From DATGSF01 sp035302865 (GTDB taxonomy: Bacteria; Bacteroidota; Bacteroidia; Chitinophagales; Chitinophagaceae), in assembly GCA_035302865.1 (NCBI GenBank), contig DATGSF010000166.1, forward strand, positions 1 through 25,100: a DNA stretch of 25,100 nucleotides. Reading direction: 5' to 3'. A program made the position numbers and the translations under genes. Positions 7,851 through 15,603 of the stretch are shown here, piece after piece. Numbering within the stretch: the first letter of the stretch is position 1; every line of letters begins with the position of its first letter. The notes beneath the pieces are model-generated. The model did no database searches. It was not told the DNA's origin and saw only the letters and a program-made list of their open reading frames with translations.

Positions 7851-7858
7851 TATATTTG
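7851..7858 (+). promoter_or_regulatory. Bacteroidota -7 element for the M4 protease gene
   Basis: TATATTTG matches TAnnTTTG, 16 bases after the DUF4270 stop and 23 bases before the protease ATG at 7882. No -33 TTG at good spacing is visible. Confidence 0.5.
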
Positions 7859-7881
7859 TTAAGTAATATAAAAAAATAATT

Positions 7882-10212
7882 ATGATTAAAAATATAATTC
7901 TCTTTTGCAAAAAAAGAGCTTCAAAAACTATAGCAGGTGTACTTGGGGTATCTATTTTTATTGCCTTTAGTTCTAATGCAAATGATAACTATAAAATCCG
8001 AATAAAAGATGGTTTCTTTTATGAGAATGTACAATCAAAAGGTTGGACTTATAGTCAAGTAAAAGATAATTTAAATGGCTATTTGCACTATTCTGACTTA
8101 GTAGAATGGAATGAATTGGAAAATGTTACTAACGAAAATGGAATACAACGTGTAGCATTGGTCCCTTCCATTTCTGGTATTGCTATGGAAGGAAATATGG
8201 TGGTGTTACATTTTAAAGATGGTAAGTTACAATCATGGAATGGAAACATCGGTAAATTGGATAAAAGCATTTCAAATATTCCTCAAATAGCAAAAGAAGT
8301 TGCTATACAAAATGCTGCAAATCATTTCGCACTTCATAATTCGAGTTCCTTTGCAAAATCAGAATTAGTAATAAGAAACGCACAAGATGAGAACCGTTTA
8401 GCATGGAAAGTGAATTTAACTGGAATTTCCCAAAAAGATGCGGCATATAAAAATATGATTGTTTATGTAGATGCCTTAAATGGAGCAATTCTGCATAGTT
8501 ACAGTAAAGTTTCTAATGCAACAGAAACAGTGAATGGTCAATCTTTATATTATGGGGAAGTTGAATTTGAAGTAAATGAAGAGGTAAATGGAGAATATAG
8601 ATTAATAAATGAAGAAAGAGGAGTACATATTACTCATGTTGGTGGTCAAGTGCCTGGCGATTTTGGAGGAAGTTTAAATGCTATGTTCCCAAATAGAAGA
8701 GAAATTGTAAGTGATACTTCTTATTTTTCACCCTATCCGACGATTAGAGAATTCATCGTAGAGGAGTTGCCTAGTAGCTTCCTTTCAGGTTATGGAATGA
8801 ATGGTTTTAATATTACTTTACCTGGTATTGTATTGATCGAAAAACAAGGAAATGTAACAGATACTATTTCTTTAACCTTAACCTCTGAAGATATGATGGC
8901 GAGTTCTATAAGCTTGCCTTTACATTTGAAAAATGTTTATACACATTTAAAAGAAGGTTATGAATATGAATTAGGATTTGAAAAGTCGAGTTTGAGTTTT
9001 TTAAACATGTCTCGAACAATAGATGATGCTATATATGTACCTTTGACTGACCTAACTGTAGGTTTACATAATTTAAATCCTAATCCAGAATTTGATATTT
9101 CTTATGAAATAATGAATACTGCAAATTTAGGTGTGGATGCTATGTACGGAGTATATAAAGCATCAGAGTATTTTGATACTAAGTTTAATAGAAATTCTTT
9201 TGATGATCAAGGTTCTATAGCAAATGTTTTGGTTGATGGAGCAATGTTCTTAGGATTTACCCAAATGAATGCTATGGCTATGGCTGAAACGAATACAATT
9301 GTATTTGGTTATGGAGATGGTCATTACATGTCTCCTTTAACATCCTTAGATATATTAGTACATGAATACCAACATTTAGTTACTGATTATAATGGAAGAG
9401 GAGGTTTAGAATACTCCAAAGAGTCTGGTGCAATTAATGAATCATTATCAGATATTTTTGCTAAAACAATTGAATTTGAAGTACATCCCAATGAGGCTAG
9501 TTGGAAAATAGGAAAAGAGATATCTTTATTTAATAATGGATATTTTAGAGATATGGAAAATCCAAAAGCACCTGATAATGGTCTGGGGATGATTATGCCT
9601 AAGCAACCGAATACTTATTTAGGTAGATATTGGTTAGACACTAATTCTCAAGAAGATAATGGGGGAGTGCATTATAACAGTGGAGTAGGAAATAAATGGT
9701 ATTATTTATTAGTAGAAGGAGGTTATGGTACTAATGATAATGATGATGATTATACAGTTGAAGGAATTGGTTTTGACAAAGCTATTCAGATTGTATATAA
9801 AGCATTAATGGAGCGATTTACACCAACTACTACTTATCCTCAAGCAGCTGTTTTAACAGAAGCGGTAGCAGTAGAGTTGTTTGGAGAAGATTCAGATGAA
9901 CATATTGCAGTTAAGGACGCTTGGTTTGCTGTAGGACTTGGAGAAGATGTTATATCAGTTAAAGAAAAGGATTTAAATGAATTTACTTATGATATCTATC
10001 CTAATCCTGCAAAAGACAGATTATACATCAATAATAAATCGAGCGAATTGATGAATATTGCTATCCATAATGTAAATGGACAGAAAGTTTTGTCTCATGA
10101 TTCACTACAAGGTAAACAATCTATTTCTTTAGAAGGAGTGACGTCAGGAATATATTTTGTTACTTTAGAAGTAAATGGACAAAAGAAAGTAGAAAAATTG
10201 GTAATTCAATAA
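7882..10212 (+). CDS. Secreted M4 (thermolysin-type) zinc metalloprotease with T9SS sorting domain
   Basis: A 776-residue exported zinc endopeptidase. It has a signal peptide (about residues 1-34), an FTP/PepSY-type propeptide (about 60-212, including AWKVNLTG and NMIVYVDALNGAILHSYSKV), an M4 catalytic domain and a T9SS type A sorting domain (YPNPAKDRLYINN to the C-terminus, about the last 75 residues). Catalytic residues are intact: H494-E495-Y-Q-H498, third zinc ligand E520 in SGAINESLSDIF, and the transition-state histidine H597 in GGVHYNSG. The spacing H498 to E520 is two longer than in thermolysin. Between the start of the catalytic domain and VDAMYG (419-423) there is an insertion of about 155 residues with no counterpart in thermolysin. 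Probably released or surface-bound, degrading extracellular protein. Monocistronic, ending at a strong terminator. Confidence 0.93.
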   Translation: MIKNIILFCKKRASKTIAGVLGVSIFIAFSSNANDNYKIRIKDGFFYENVQSKGWTYSQVKDNLNGYLHYSDLVEWNELENVTNENGIQRVALVPSISGIAMEGNMVVLHFKDGKLQSWNGNIGKLDKSISNIPQIAKEVAIQNAANHFALHNSSSFAKSELVIRNAQDENRLAWKVNLTGISQKDAAYKNMIVYVDALNGAILHSYSKVSNATETVNGQSLYYGEVEFEVNEEVNGEYRLINEERGVHITHVGGQVPGDFGGSLNAMFPNRREIVSDTSYFSPYPTIREFIVEELPSSFLSGYGMNGFNITLPGIVLIEKQGNVTDTISLTLTSEDMMASSISLPLHLKNVYTHLKEGYEYELGFEKSSLSFLNMSRTIDDAIYVPLTDLTVGLHNLNPNPEFDISYEIMNTANLGVDAMYGVYKASEYFDTKFNRNSFDDQGSIANVLVDGAMFLGFTQMNAMAMAETNTIVFGYGDGHYMSPLTSLDILVHEYQHLVTDYNGRGGLEYSKESGAINESLSDIFAKTIEFEVHPNEASWKIGKEISLFNNGYFRDMENPKAPDNGLGMIMPKQPNTYLGRYWLDTNSQEDNGGVHYNSGVGNKWYYLLVEGGYGTNDNDDDYTVEGIGFDKAIQIVYKALMERFTPTTTYPQAAVLTEAVAVELFGEDSDEHIAVKDAWFAVGLGEDVISVKEKDLNEFTYDIYPNPAKDRLYINNKSSELMNIAIHNVNGQKVLSHDSLQGKQSISLEGVTSGIYFVTLEVNGQKKVEKLVIQ

Positions 10213-10228
10213 GAACTTTGTACCTTTG
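10198..10228 (+). promoter_or_regulatory. Bipartite promoter-like element directly before a terminator
   Basis: TTG (10198-10200), 20 bases, then TACCTTTG (10221-10228): a full match to the Bacteroidota promoter. It overlaps the end of the protease gene. The predicted start near 10232 lies only about ten bases before the terminator hairpin, so transcripts would be very short unless they read through to rpmI. Confidence 0.45.
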
Positions 10229-10242
10229 TACATAACGGATAT

Positions 10243-10268
10243 AGCCGACATTTGTCGGCTGTATTTTT
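10243..10268 (+). terminator. Intrinsic terminator after the M4 protease gene
   Basis: Arms AGCCGAC (10243-10249) and GTCGGCT (10254-10260) with loop ATTT are followed by GTATTTTTTT. GC-rich against the local background, and 30 bases after the stop codon. Confidence 0.85.
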
Positions 10269-10318
10269 TTAAATTAAAAATTTTTTTAAAAATTAGGACT
10301 ATATTGGAAAATTTTATT

Positions 10319-10326
10319 TACCTTTG
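10319..10326 (+). promoter_or_regulatory. Bacteroidota -7 element for rpmI-rplT
   Basis: TACCTTTG matches TAnnTTTG and lies 21 bases before the rpmI ATG. The -33 region is weak (TTA rather than TTG). Confidence 0.55.
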
Positions 10327-10347
10327 CTGTCCTAAATTATTTTAGAT

Positions 10348-10545
10348 ATGCCAAAAGTTAAAACAAATTCGAGGGCTAAGAAAACTTTTAAAGTTACTGG
10401 AACAGGAAAGATAGTTCGCCGCAAAGCGTTTAAATCTCATATTTTGACTAAAAAGTCTAAAAAACGTAAGCGTAATTTGGCTAAGCCAGGTTTAGTACAT
10501 AAAGCGGATACATTCAATATCAAACGTTTATTACGCCTGAAATAA
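10348..10545 (+). CDS. rpmI: Large ribosomal subunit protein bL35
   Basis: A 65-residue, very basic protein with the bL35 signature MPKVKTNSRAKKTFKVTGTG, followed by KIVRRKAFKSHILTKKSKKR and a C-terminal DTFNIKRLLRL. It is a 50S component bound to 23S rRNA. As usual it is directly upstream of rplT (65-base gap). infC, which normally precedes it in many bacteria, is not here: a protease gene is instead. The gap to rplT holds a weak hairpin (ACGCA/TGCGT, near 10554-10570). Confidence 0.97.
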   Translation: MPKVKTNSRAKKTFKVTGTGKIVRRKAFKSHILTKKSKKRKRNLAKPGLVHKADTFNIKRLLRLK

Positions 10546-10610
10546 AAAATTATTACGCAGTATAATTGCGTTCAAAAATCTTATTATTAATATTCTAATT
10601 ATCTAAAGAT

Positions 10611-10955
10611 ATGCCACGTTCAACAAATGCAGTTGCATCAAGAGCAAGAAGAAAAAGAATCTTAAAGAATACAAAAGGTTACTATGGTAAACGTAAAAAT
10701 GTTTATACAGTAGCAAAGAATGTATATGAAAAAGGATTAACCTACAAATACGTAGGTCGTAAATTGAAAAAGCGTGATTACCGCAGATTATGGATTACTC
10801 GTATTAATGCTGCAGTACGCGAAGAAGGGATGAGTTATTCTGTTTTTATGAATAAATTACAACAAAGCGGAATAGACCTTAATAGAAAAGTGCTTGCTGA
10901 TTTAGCTATGAATGAGCCTGAAGCATTTAAACAAATTGTTGCACAAGTAAAATAA
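10611..10955 (+). CDS. rplT: Large ribosomal subunit protein bL20
   Basis: A 114-residue protein with the bL20 signature: MPRSTNAVASRARRKRILKN, then TKGYYGKRKNVYTVAKN, then RDYRRLWITRINAAVREEGM. It is needed for early 50S assembly and represses its own operon in several bacteria. Normal length. It follows rpmI and is followed 55 bases later by rplS, so the three may be co-transcribed; no terminator is visible between them. Confidence 0.97.
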   Translation: MPRSTNAVASRARRKRILKNTKGYYGKRKNVYTVAKNVYEKGLTYKYVGRKLKKRDYRRLWITRINAAVREEGMSYSVFMNKLQQSGIDLNRKVLADLAMNEPEAFKQIVAQVK

Positions 10956-11010
10956 TTTATTACTTTATTTTATTTTTTGCATTAAACTTTTACTACAAAA
11001 ATATTTTATA

Positions 11011-11367
11011 ATGAGCGCAGTATCATATATCCATGAGCAATTAGACTCCAAAACTGAAGTGCCTGAATTTAAGGCTGGAGATAATATTACAGTGAACTAT
11101 AGAATTACAGAAGGAACTAAAGAAAGAATTCAGTCCTTTAGAGGTGATGTTATCAAAAGACAAGGTACTGGGGCTACACAAACTTTTACTGTTAGAAAAA
11201 TGTCTGATGGAATTGGTGTAGAACGTGTTATCCCTTTATACTCTCCACATATTGAATCTATAGTGGTGAATAAGAGAGGTAAAGTTAGAAGAGCAAAATT
11301 ATACTATTTAAGACAACGTTTTGGTAAGTCAGCTCGTATTAAAGAAAGAGTTATGGCAACAAAATAA
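11011..11367 (+). CDS. rplS: Large ribosomal subunit protein bL19
   Basis: A 118-residue protein with the bL19 landmarks DNITVNYRITEGTKERIQSF, FRGDVIKRQGTGATQTFTVR and RVIPLYSPHIESIVVNKRGK, then RRAKLYYLRQRFGKSARIKE. It lies at the 30S-50S interface. Normal length. Often trmD/rimM-linked elsewhere; here it closes an rpmI-rplT-rplS run ending at the terminator at 11391. Confidence 0.97.
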   Translation: MSAVSYIHEQLDSKTEVPEFKAGDNITVNYRITEGTKERIQSFRGDVIKRQGTGATQTFTVRKMSDGIGVERVIPLYSPHIESIVVNKRGKVRRAKLYYLRQRFGKSARIKERVMATK

Positions 11368-11390
11368 TTATAATTGTTGGAAATAATTAA

Positions 11391-11421
11391 AAGGAAGTGC
11401 ATTATTGTACTTCCTTTTTTT
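11391..11421 (+). terminator. Intrinsic terminator after rplS
   Basis: AAGGAAGTGC (11391-11400) pairs with GTACTTCCTT (11407-11416) over ten base pairs including one G-U, with the six-base loop ATTATT. A run of T follows. It lies 23 bases after the rplS stop. Confidence 0.88.
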
Positions 11422-11781
11422 ATATCTTATAAATAATATGGTCGAATTTAATCCAATTGTTGACTGGCAAACTTACTGTGAAATGTAAATTATTCTACGA
11501 TAGTTTATATTGACAAAATATATTGAAATACTCATAACACAAATTTGGGAAATTATATTTTCATTTTTCTCAGATAGGTTTTATATCTTTTACTTTACAA
11601 TTCCAGTGCTCTATCAAGTTACAAAGACAAGGATTGATGCCTCAAAGCTGTCTAAAATAAAACCTATGAATAATCTGAGATGAATAAATTGGAATAATTT
11701 TATGCCTTATTTCCTATTATTTGTTAAATACCCTCATAATCATAGAAAATTTTCCGAATTTTGTAACAATACTGAAATAGA
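11422..11781 (+). other. 360-base gene-free region with a long inverted repeat before metG
   Basis: No credible ORF on either strand. The notable content is an inverted repeat: CTCAGATAGGTTTTAT (11569-11584) pairs with ATAAAACCTAT (11657-11667) and then ATCTGAG (11673-11679), with a five-base bulge GAATA on the right arm. The 72-base loop contains a smaller dyad, ATCAA (11613-11617) with TTGAT (11634-11638). A promoter-like CAAATTTG (11540-11547, one mismatch to TAnnTTTG) lies upstream, so a leader of about 230 bases could carry the structure. A second near-match, GAATTTTG (11756-11763), lies closer to metG. I do not recognise a known riboswitch; a degraded mobile element is the alternative. 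Confidence 0.5.
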
Positions 11782-13866
11782 ATGAAAAAATTTAAACAAA
11801 TACTTATTACGGCAGCTTTACCATATGCAAATGGACCATTACATATTGGTCACTTAGCAGGGTGTTATTTGCCAGCAGATATATATGCTCGTTATCAAAG
11901 AGCACAAAAGAGAAATGTAAAGTTTATTTGTGGCTCTGATGAGCATGGTGTGCCCATTACTATTAGAGCAAGAAAAGAAGGAAAGTCTCCACAAGAAGTG
12001 GTTGATTTTTATCATAACACTTTGAAAAATACTTTTCAAGGTATGAAAATCTCTTTTGACGTTTTTTCGAGAACTTCCTCTCCCGAACATTACAAAACTG
12101 CACAAGATTTCTTTAAGGTTTTATATGAAAAAGGAATTTTTGAAGAAAAAACTTCTGAACATTATTATGACCCTCAAGAAAAACAATTTTTAGCAGATCG
12201 TTATATAGTTGGAATATGCCCTAAATGTAATTTTGATGGTGCTTATGGTGATCAATGTGAAAAATGTGGCTCTTCTTTATCTCCAGACCAATTAATCAAT
12301 CCGAAAAGCAGTTTGAGTGATGCTCCTTTAGAAAAGAAAGAAACGAAGCATTGGTATTTTCCTCTTAATAAATATGAAAGCTTTTTAAAAAAATGGATTT
12401 TGACAGATAAAAAAGGAAAATGGAAACCCAACGTTTATGGTCAGTGTAAATCTTGGATAGATGAAGGCTTGCAATCTAGAGCTATGACAAGAGATAGTAA
12501 TTGGGGAGTGCCTGTTCCTTTGCCAAATGCTGAAGGTAAGGTAATGTATGTATGGTTTGATGCACCTATTGGCTATATCAGTGCAACAAAGGAATTATTA
12601 CCTCAATACTGGGATAGTTATTGGAAGAGTGAAGATACAAAATTAGTGCATTTTATTGGAAAGGATAATATTGTTTTTCATTGTATTATTTTTCCTGCTA
12701 TGTTACATGCTCATGGTGATTATGTTTTACCTGAACAAGTACCTGCTAATGAATTTCTAAATATTGAAGGGAAAAAGGTTTCCACTTCCAGAAATTGGGC
12801 GGTTTGGGTAGATGAGTATTTAAAGGATTTTCCTGGCATGCAAGATGCTTTACGTTATGTATTAACTGCGAATGCGCCTGAAACAAAGGATAATGATTTT
12901 ACCTGGAAAGATTTTCAAAGTAGAGTGAATAATGAATTAGTTGCTGCTTTTGGAAACTTTATCAATAGGTCTATGATTCTAATGCATAAATTGTGTGGAG
13001 GTAGAATGCCAAAGTTCTGGCAAGATTATGCTAATGATAGAGATAAGGCAATGGTGAAACAATTAAAGCTAAGTGTTCAAAAAATTGAAGATAAAATTGA
13101 AAATTACCATTTTAAAGACGCATTGTTTGAAGTAATTGAACTCTCGCGACATGGTAATAAATATTTACAGGAATGTGAACCTTGGATACTTGCAAAAACT
13201 CTGGAAGAAAATCCGGAAAATCAAAAACTTATTGATAATTGCCTGCATATATGTATACAGCTAACTGCAAATTTATCTATATTAATTCATCCTTTTTTAC
13301 CTGATACTGCATTGAAAATAAATTATATGTTGAAGGTTGTTGAAAGAATGTTGGAATGGGAAAATGCAGGAAGAATGGATTTGATACAAATAAACTATCC
13401 TTTAAGAGCACCTGAACTGTTGTTTAGAAGAATAGAAAATGAAGAAGTTGAGGCGCAAAGAGAAAAATTAATAGCGCAAAGTAATCAAGTGGAGGAACAA
13501 GATAATGAAAATGAAAAAAATACTATGGAAGCATTAAAAGAGGAAATTCAATTTGATGATTTTATGAAATTGGATTTACGCATTGGAAAAATTATTGCAG
13601 CGGAAAAGGTAAAAAAAGCGGATCGGTTATTGCACTTAACTGTCGATTTAGGATTTGAAAAAAGAGCAATAGTATCTGGCATTGCGGAACATTACGAGGC
13701 GGAAGCAATAATTGGAAAAAATGTTACTGTAGTTGTTAATTTAGCACCAAGAAAAATGAGAGGAATTGAAAGTCAAGGTATGATTTTGATGACTGAAGAT
13801 GAAGAAGGTAAATTATTATTTGTTCATCCAGATGGTGATGCAAAATTAGGAAGTCAGGTTTTATAA
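11782..13866 (+). CDS. metG: Methionyl-tRNA synthetase
   Basis: A 694-residue class I aminoacyl-tRNA synthetase charging tRNA-Met with methionine in the cytoplasm. Motifs in order: the HIGH motif H21-I-G-H24 in PYANGPLHIGHL; a four-cysteine zinc knuckle, CPKC (146-149) and CEKC (159-162); WFDAPIGYISATKE; HFIGKDNIVFHCIIFPAML; and the KMSKS loop in the variant K332-V-S-T-S336. A C-terminal tRNA-binding (OB-fold, Arc1p/EMAP-like) domain runs from about 588 (FDDFMKLDLRIGKI) to the end, as in dimeric MetG enzymes. It begins an apparent operon with a SAM hydrolase-like gene 17 bases downstream and an ABM-domain gene. The upstream region holds a possible structured leader. Confidence 0.97.
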   Translation: MKKFKQILITAALPYANGPLHIGHLAGCYLPADIYARYQRAQKRNVKFICGSDEHGVPITIRARKEGKSPQEVVDFYHNTLKNTFQGMKISFDVFSRTSSPEHYKTAQDFFKVLYEKGIFEEKTSEHYYDPQEKQFLADRYIVGICPKCNFDGAYGDQCEKCGSSLSPDQLINPKSSLSDAPLEKKETKHWYFPLNKYESFLKKWILTDKKGKWKPNVYGQCKSWIDEGLQSRAMTRDSNWGVPVPLPNAEGKVMYVWFDAPIGYISATKELLPQYWDSYWKSEDTKLVHFIGKDNIVFHCIIFPAMLHAHGDYVLPEQVPANEFLNIEGKKVSTSRNWAVWVDEYLKDFPGMQDALRYVLTANAPETKDNDFTWKDFQSRVNNELVAAFGNFINRSMILMHKLCGGRMPKFWQDYANDRDKAMVKQLKLSVQKIEDKIENYHFKDALFEVIELSRHGNKYLQECEPWILAKTLEENPENQKLIDNCLHICIQLTANLSILIHPFLPDTALKINYMLKVVERMLEWENAGRMDLIQINYPLRAPELLFRRIENEEVEAQREKLIAQSNQVEEQDNENEKNTMEALKEEIQFDDFMKLDLRIGKIIAAEKVKKADRLLHLTVDLGFEKRAIVSGIAEHYEAEAIIGKNVTVVVNLAPRKMRGIESQGMILMTEDEEGKLLFVHPDGDAKLGSQVL

Positions 13867-13883
13867 AACTTAATGTAGAAAGA

Positions 13884-14684
13884 ATGATCATTACTCTACT
13901 TTCCGATTTGGGATATAAAGATAGTATGTTAGGAGTAGTAAAAGGAATTTTCCTTAAAGCTATTCCTGATATAACTATTATGGATATATCTCATGATGTA
14001 GTGCCTTTTCATTCTTTAGAATGTAGTTATATTTTAGGAAATTCTTATAATTTTTTTCCTGCACATACTATACATATTTGCTTGTTTGATATTCCTTTAA
14101 AAAAATATGATTATTGGTTACTTTGTCCAATTGAGGATTATATTATTTTATGTCCAGAAAATGGAATTTTGCCTTTGAGTTTTGAAAATAAAATAGATAA
14201 AGCTTACAAAATACCATTAAAAGCGGATAGCTTTTTAGACTGTGTTCAACAATTAAGTTTTTATTTATCAGAATGGTACAGTGAAGGAATTAATTGGGAG
14301 GATTATGCATTAATTGATCCCCAAAAGATGTTTCCTTCTCTTGATCCCTATATTACTGAAAACGGAATTGAAGCACAGGTATTGCATATTAACCGATATG
14401 GAAATGTAGTACTTAATATTCATAAGAATAAATTTTATGAAATTGTAGGCAATAGAAAATTCAGTATTCACTTTTCTAGACATGATAGTTTAAGTAAAAT
14501 TGTTCAATATTATGAGGATGTGGAAGAGGGAGATCCATTATTTAGATTTAATGATTTTGGATTTTTGGAATTTGCTGTAAATCGAGGCTCAGCTGCTTCC
14601 TTATATGGTTTAAATAATTTACCTGCTAGACAATTAGTTTATTCTAAATTTAAAATTACAATTCAAGATGATTCGAATAGTTAA
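13884..14684 (+). CDS. SAM hydroxide adenosyltransferase (DUF62) family protein, divergent
   Basis: A 266-residue member of the SAM hydrolase/fluorinase fold family (PF01887), whose characterised members hydrolyse S-adenosylmethionine to adenosine and methionine. Family parts visible: the N-terminal MIITLLSDLGYKDSMLGVVK, then DITIMDISHDV, CPENGILPL in place of the usual PDNG, VLHINRYGNVVLNI, and FGFLEFAVNRGSAASLYGL near the end. The usual VDPGVGTxR loop reads FDIPLKKYD, keeping the aspartate but losing the arginine. The FHGRDxF segment that supplies the catalytic histidine is not recognisable (SFLDCVQQLSF). Divergent DUF62 proteins of this kind seem typical of Bacteroidota. Its activity is therefore uncertain. 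Operon position behind metG suggests a methionine/SAM link. It overlaps the next gene by 17 bases. Confidence 0.75.
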   Translation: MIITLLSDLGYKDSMLGVVKGIFLKAIPDITIMDISHDVVPFHSLECSYILGNSYNFFPAHTIHICLFDIPLKKYDYWLLCPIEDYIILCPENGILPLSFENKIDKAYKIPLKADSFLDCVQQLSFYLSEWYSEGINWEDYALIDPQKMFPSLDPYITENGIEAQVLHINRYGNVVLNIHKNKFYEIVGNRKFSIHFSRHDSLSKIVQYYEDVEEGDPLFRFNDFGFLEFAVNRGSAASLYGLNNLPARQLVYSKFKITIQDDSNS

Positions 14685-14961
14685 AATGGAATTTGAAAAA
14701 GAACATATTACTACTTTTTTAAACTATTTTGAAAGTATTAAAGAAAAAGTACGTGCGCAGGAAGGCTGTTCTCATTTGGAATTATTGCAAGATAAACATA
14801 ATGAAAATGTGTTTTTTACCTATAGCATTTGGGAAGATGAAAAATATTTAAATAAATACCGCGATTCTGAATTTTTTAAAGAAGTATGGGCATTTACAAA
14901 AAAGCATTTTAATGCTAAACCTCTAGCCTGGAGTGTAGAACAATTGCATGTGGTAGATTAA
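14668..14961 (+). CDS. Antibiotic biosynthesis monooxygenase (ABM) domain protein
   Basis: A 97-residue protein of the dimeric alpha/beta barrel ABM/YgiN type. It opens with MIRIVKMEFEKEHITTFLNY, carries EGCSHLELLQDKHNENVFFT and SIWEDEKYLNKYRDSEFFKE, and ends in the usual WSVEQLHVV strand. Members include quinol monooxygenases, heme-degrading enzymes and proteins of unknown substrate; nothing here selects between them. The start at 14668 is preferred over the ATG at 14686 because the first strand of the fold includes IRIVKM. That start overlaps the SAM hydrolase-like gene by 17 bases, which suggests translational coupling. It is the last gene of the metG run. Confidence 0.85.
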   Translation: MIRIVKMEFEKEHITTFLNYFESIKEKVRAQEGCSHLELLQDKHNENVFFTYSIWEDEKYLNKYRDSEFFKEVWAFTKKHFNAKPLAWSVEQLHVVD

Positions 14962-14987
14962 AAAAAAGAAGCTACGCTTATCGCATT

Positions 14988-15599
14988 TTAATCATTATGA
15001 TTATTAATTTTTATTATTTTTCCAGGATTGCCCACAACGGTTGCGCCATCTGGAATATCTTGAATAATTACTGCACCAGCTCCTATGGTGCACCATTTTC
15101 CTATTTTTATTCCCTGAATTATTGATGCTCCCATTCCTACATGCGTTCCTTCCCCAATCGTTACATTTCCTGCTAATGCAGCATTTGGCGAAATATGTAC
15201 ATAATCATCTAATGAACAATCATGATCGATAGAAGAATTTGTATTAATAATACAATGTTTCCCAATTATTGAAGAACTATTAATACTTACACCTGCCATA
15301 ATTACTGTCCCTATACCTATTTTTGTTCTTCGAGAAATTGAACTATTAGGATGAAATAAATTTATAAAATTGAGAGAATTTTTTTCAGCAATTTTTTTTC
15401 GAATTAAATTGTTACCAATACTTATGCAATAATTAGAATTTTTTGGAAAAGTATTATATTCATTAATTTTATAACCAAGTAATTTAGTTTTAGAATTATC
15501 AGCATCAAACAATCCAAGAACTGGGATATCATTTAATTCGGCTATTTCTATTATTACTTTAGCATGACCACTTGCTCCATATAAAAATACTCCATTCAT
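14988..15599 (-). CDS. PglD/NeuD-type sugar O- or N-acetyltransferase
   Basis: A 203-residue left-handed beta-helix acetyltransferase. The N-terminal nucleotide-sugar binding domain opens MNGVFLYGASGHAKVIIEIA; hexapeptide repeats begin near residue 92 (TKIGIGTVIMAGVSINSSS). The catalytic histidine is H126 in NSSIDHDC, as in PglD, and the protein ends in VVGNPGKIIK. PglD acetylates UDP-4-amino-4,6-dideoxy-GlcNAc to make UDP-bacillosamine. The open frame extends up to 15668, but the ATG at 15599 fits the family start and has GGAGA eleven bases upstream. The extension would overlap the phosphoglycosyl transferase gene by 65 bases. It lies four bases after that gene on the same strand: probably one operon. 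The aminotransferase and dehydratase needed for bacillosamine (PglE, PglF) are not in the window. Confidence 0.9.
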   Translation of the reverse strand: MNGVFLYGASGHAKVIIEIAELNDIPVLGLFDADNSKTKLLGYKINEYNTFPKNSNYCISIGNNLIRKKIAEKNSLNFINLFHPNSSISRRTKIGIGTVIMAGVSINSSSIIGKHCIINTNSSIDHDCSLDDYVHISPNAALAGNVTIGEGTHVGMGASIIQGIKIGKWCTIGAGAVIIQDIPDGATVVGNPGKIIKINNHND

Positions 15600-15603
15600 A
15601 TAT

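Noticed and set aside
11422..11781. Known SAM riboswitch or T-box before metG
   Set aside because: I could not find the conserved core sequences of SAM-I, SAM-II or T-box leaders; only the unexplained inverted repeat remains.
14966..14985. Possible terminator between the convergent ABM and PglD-like genes
   Set aside because: Only AAGC/GCTT can pair, without a proper T-run; too weak to call.
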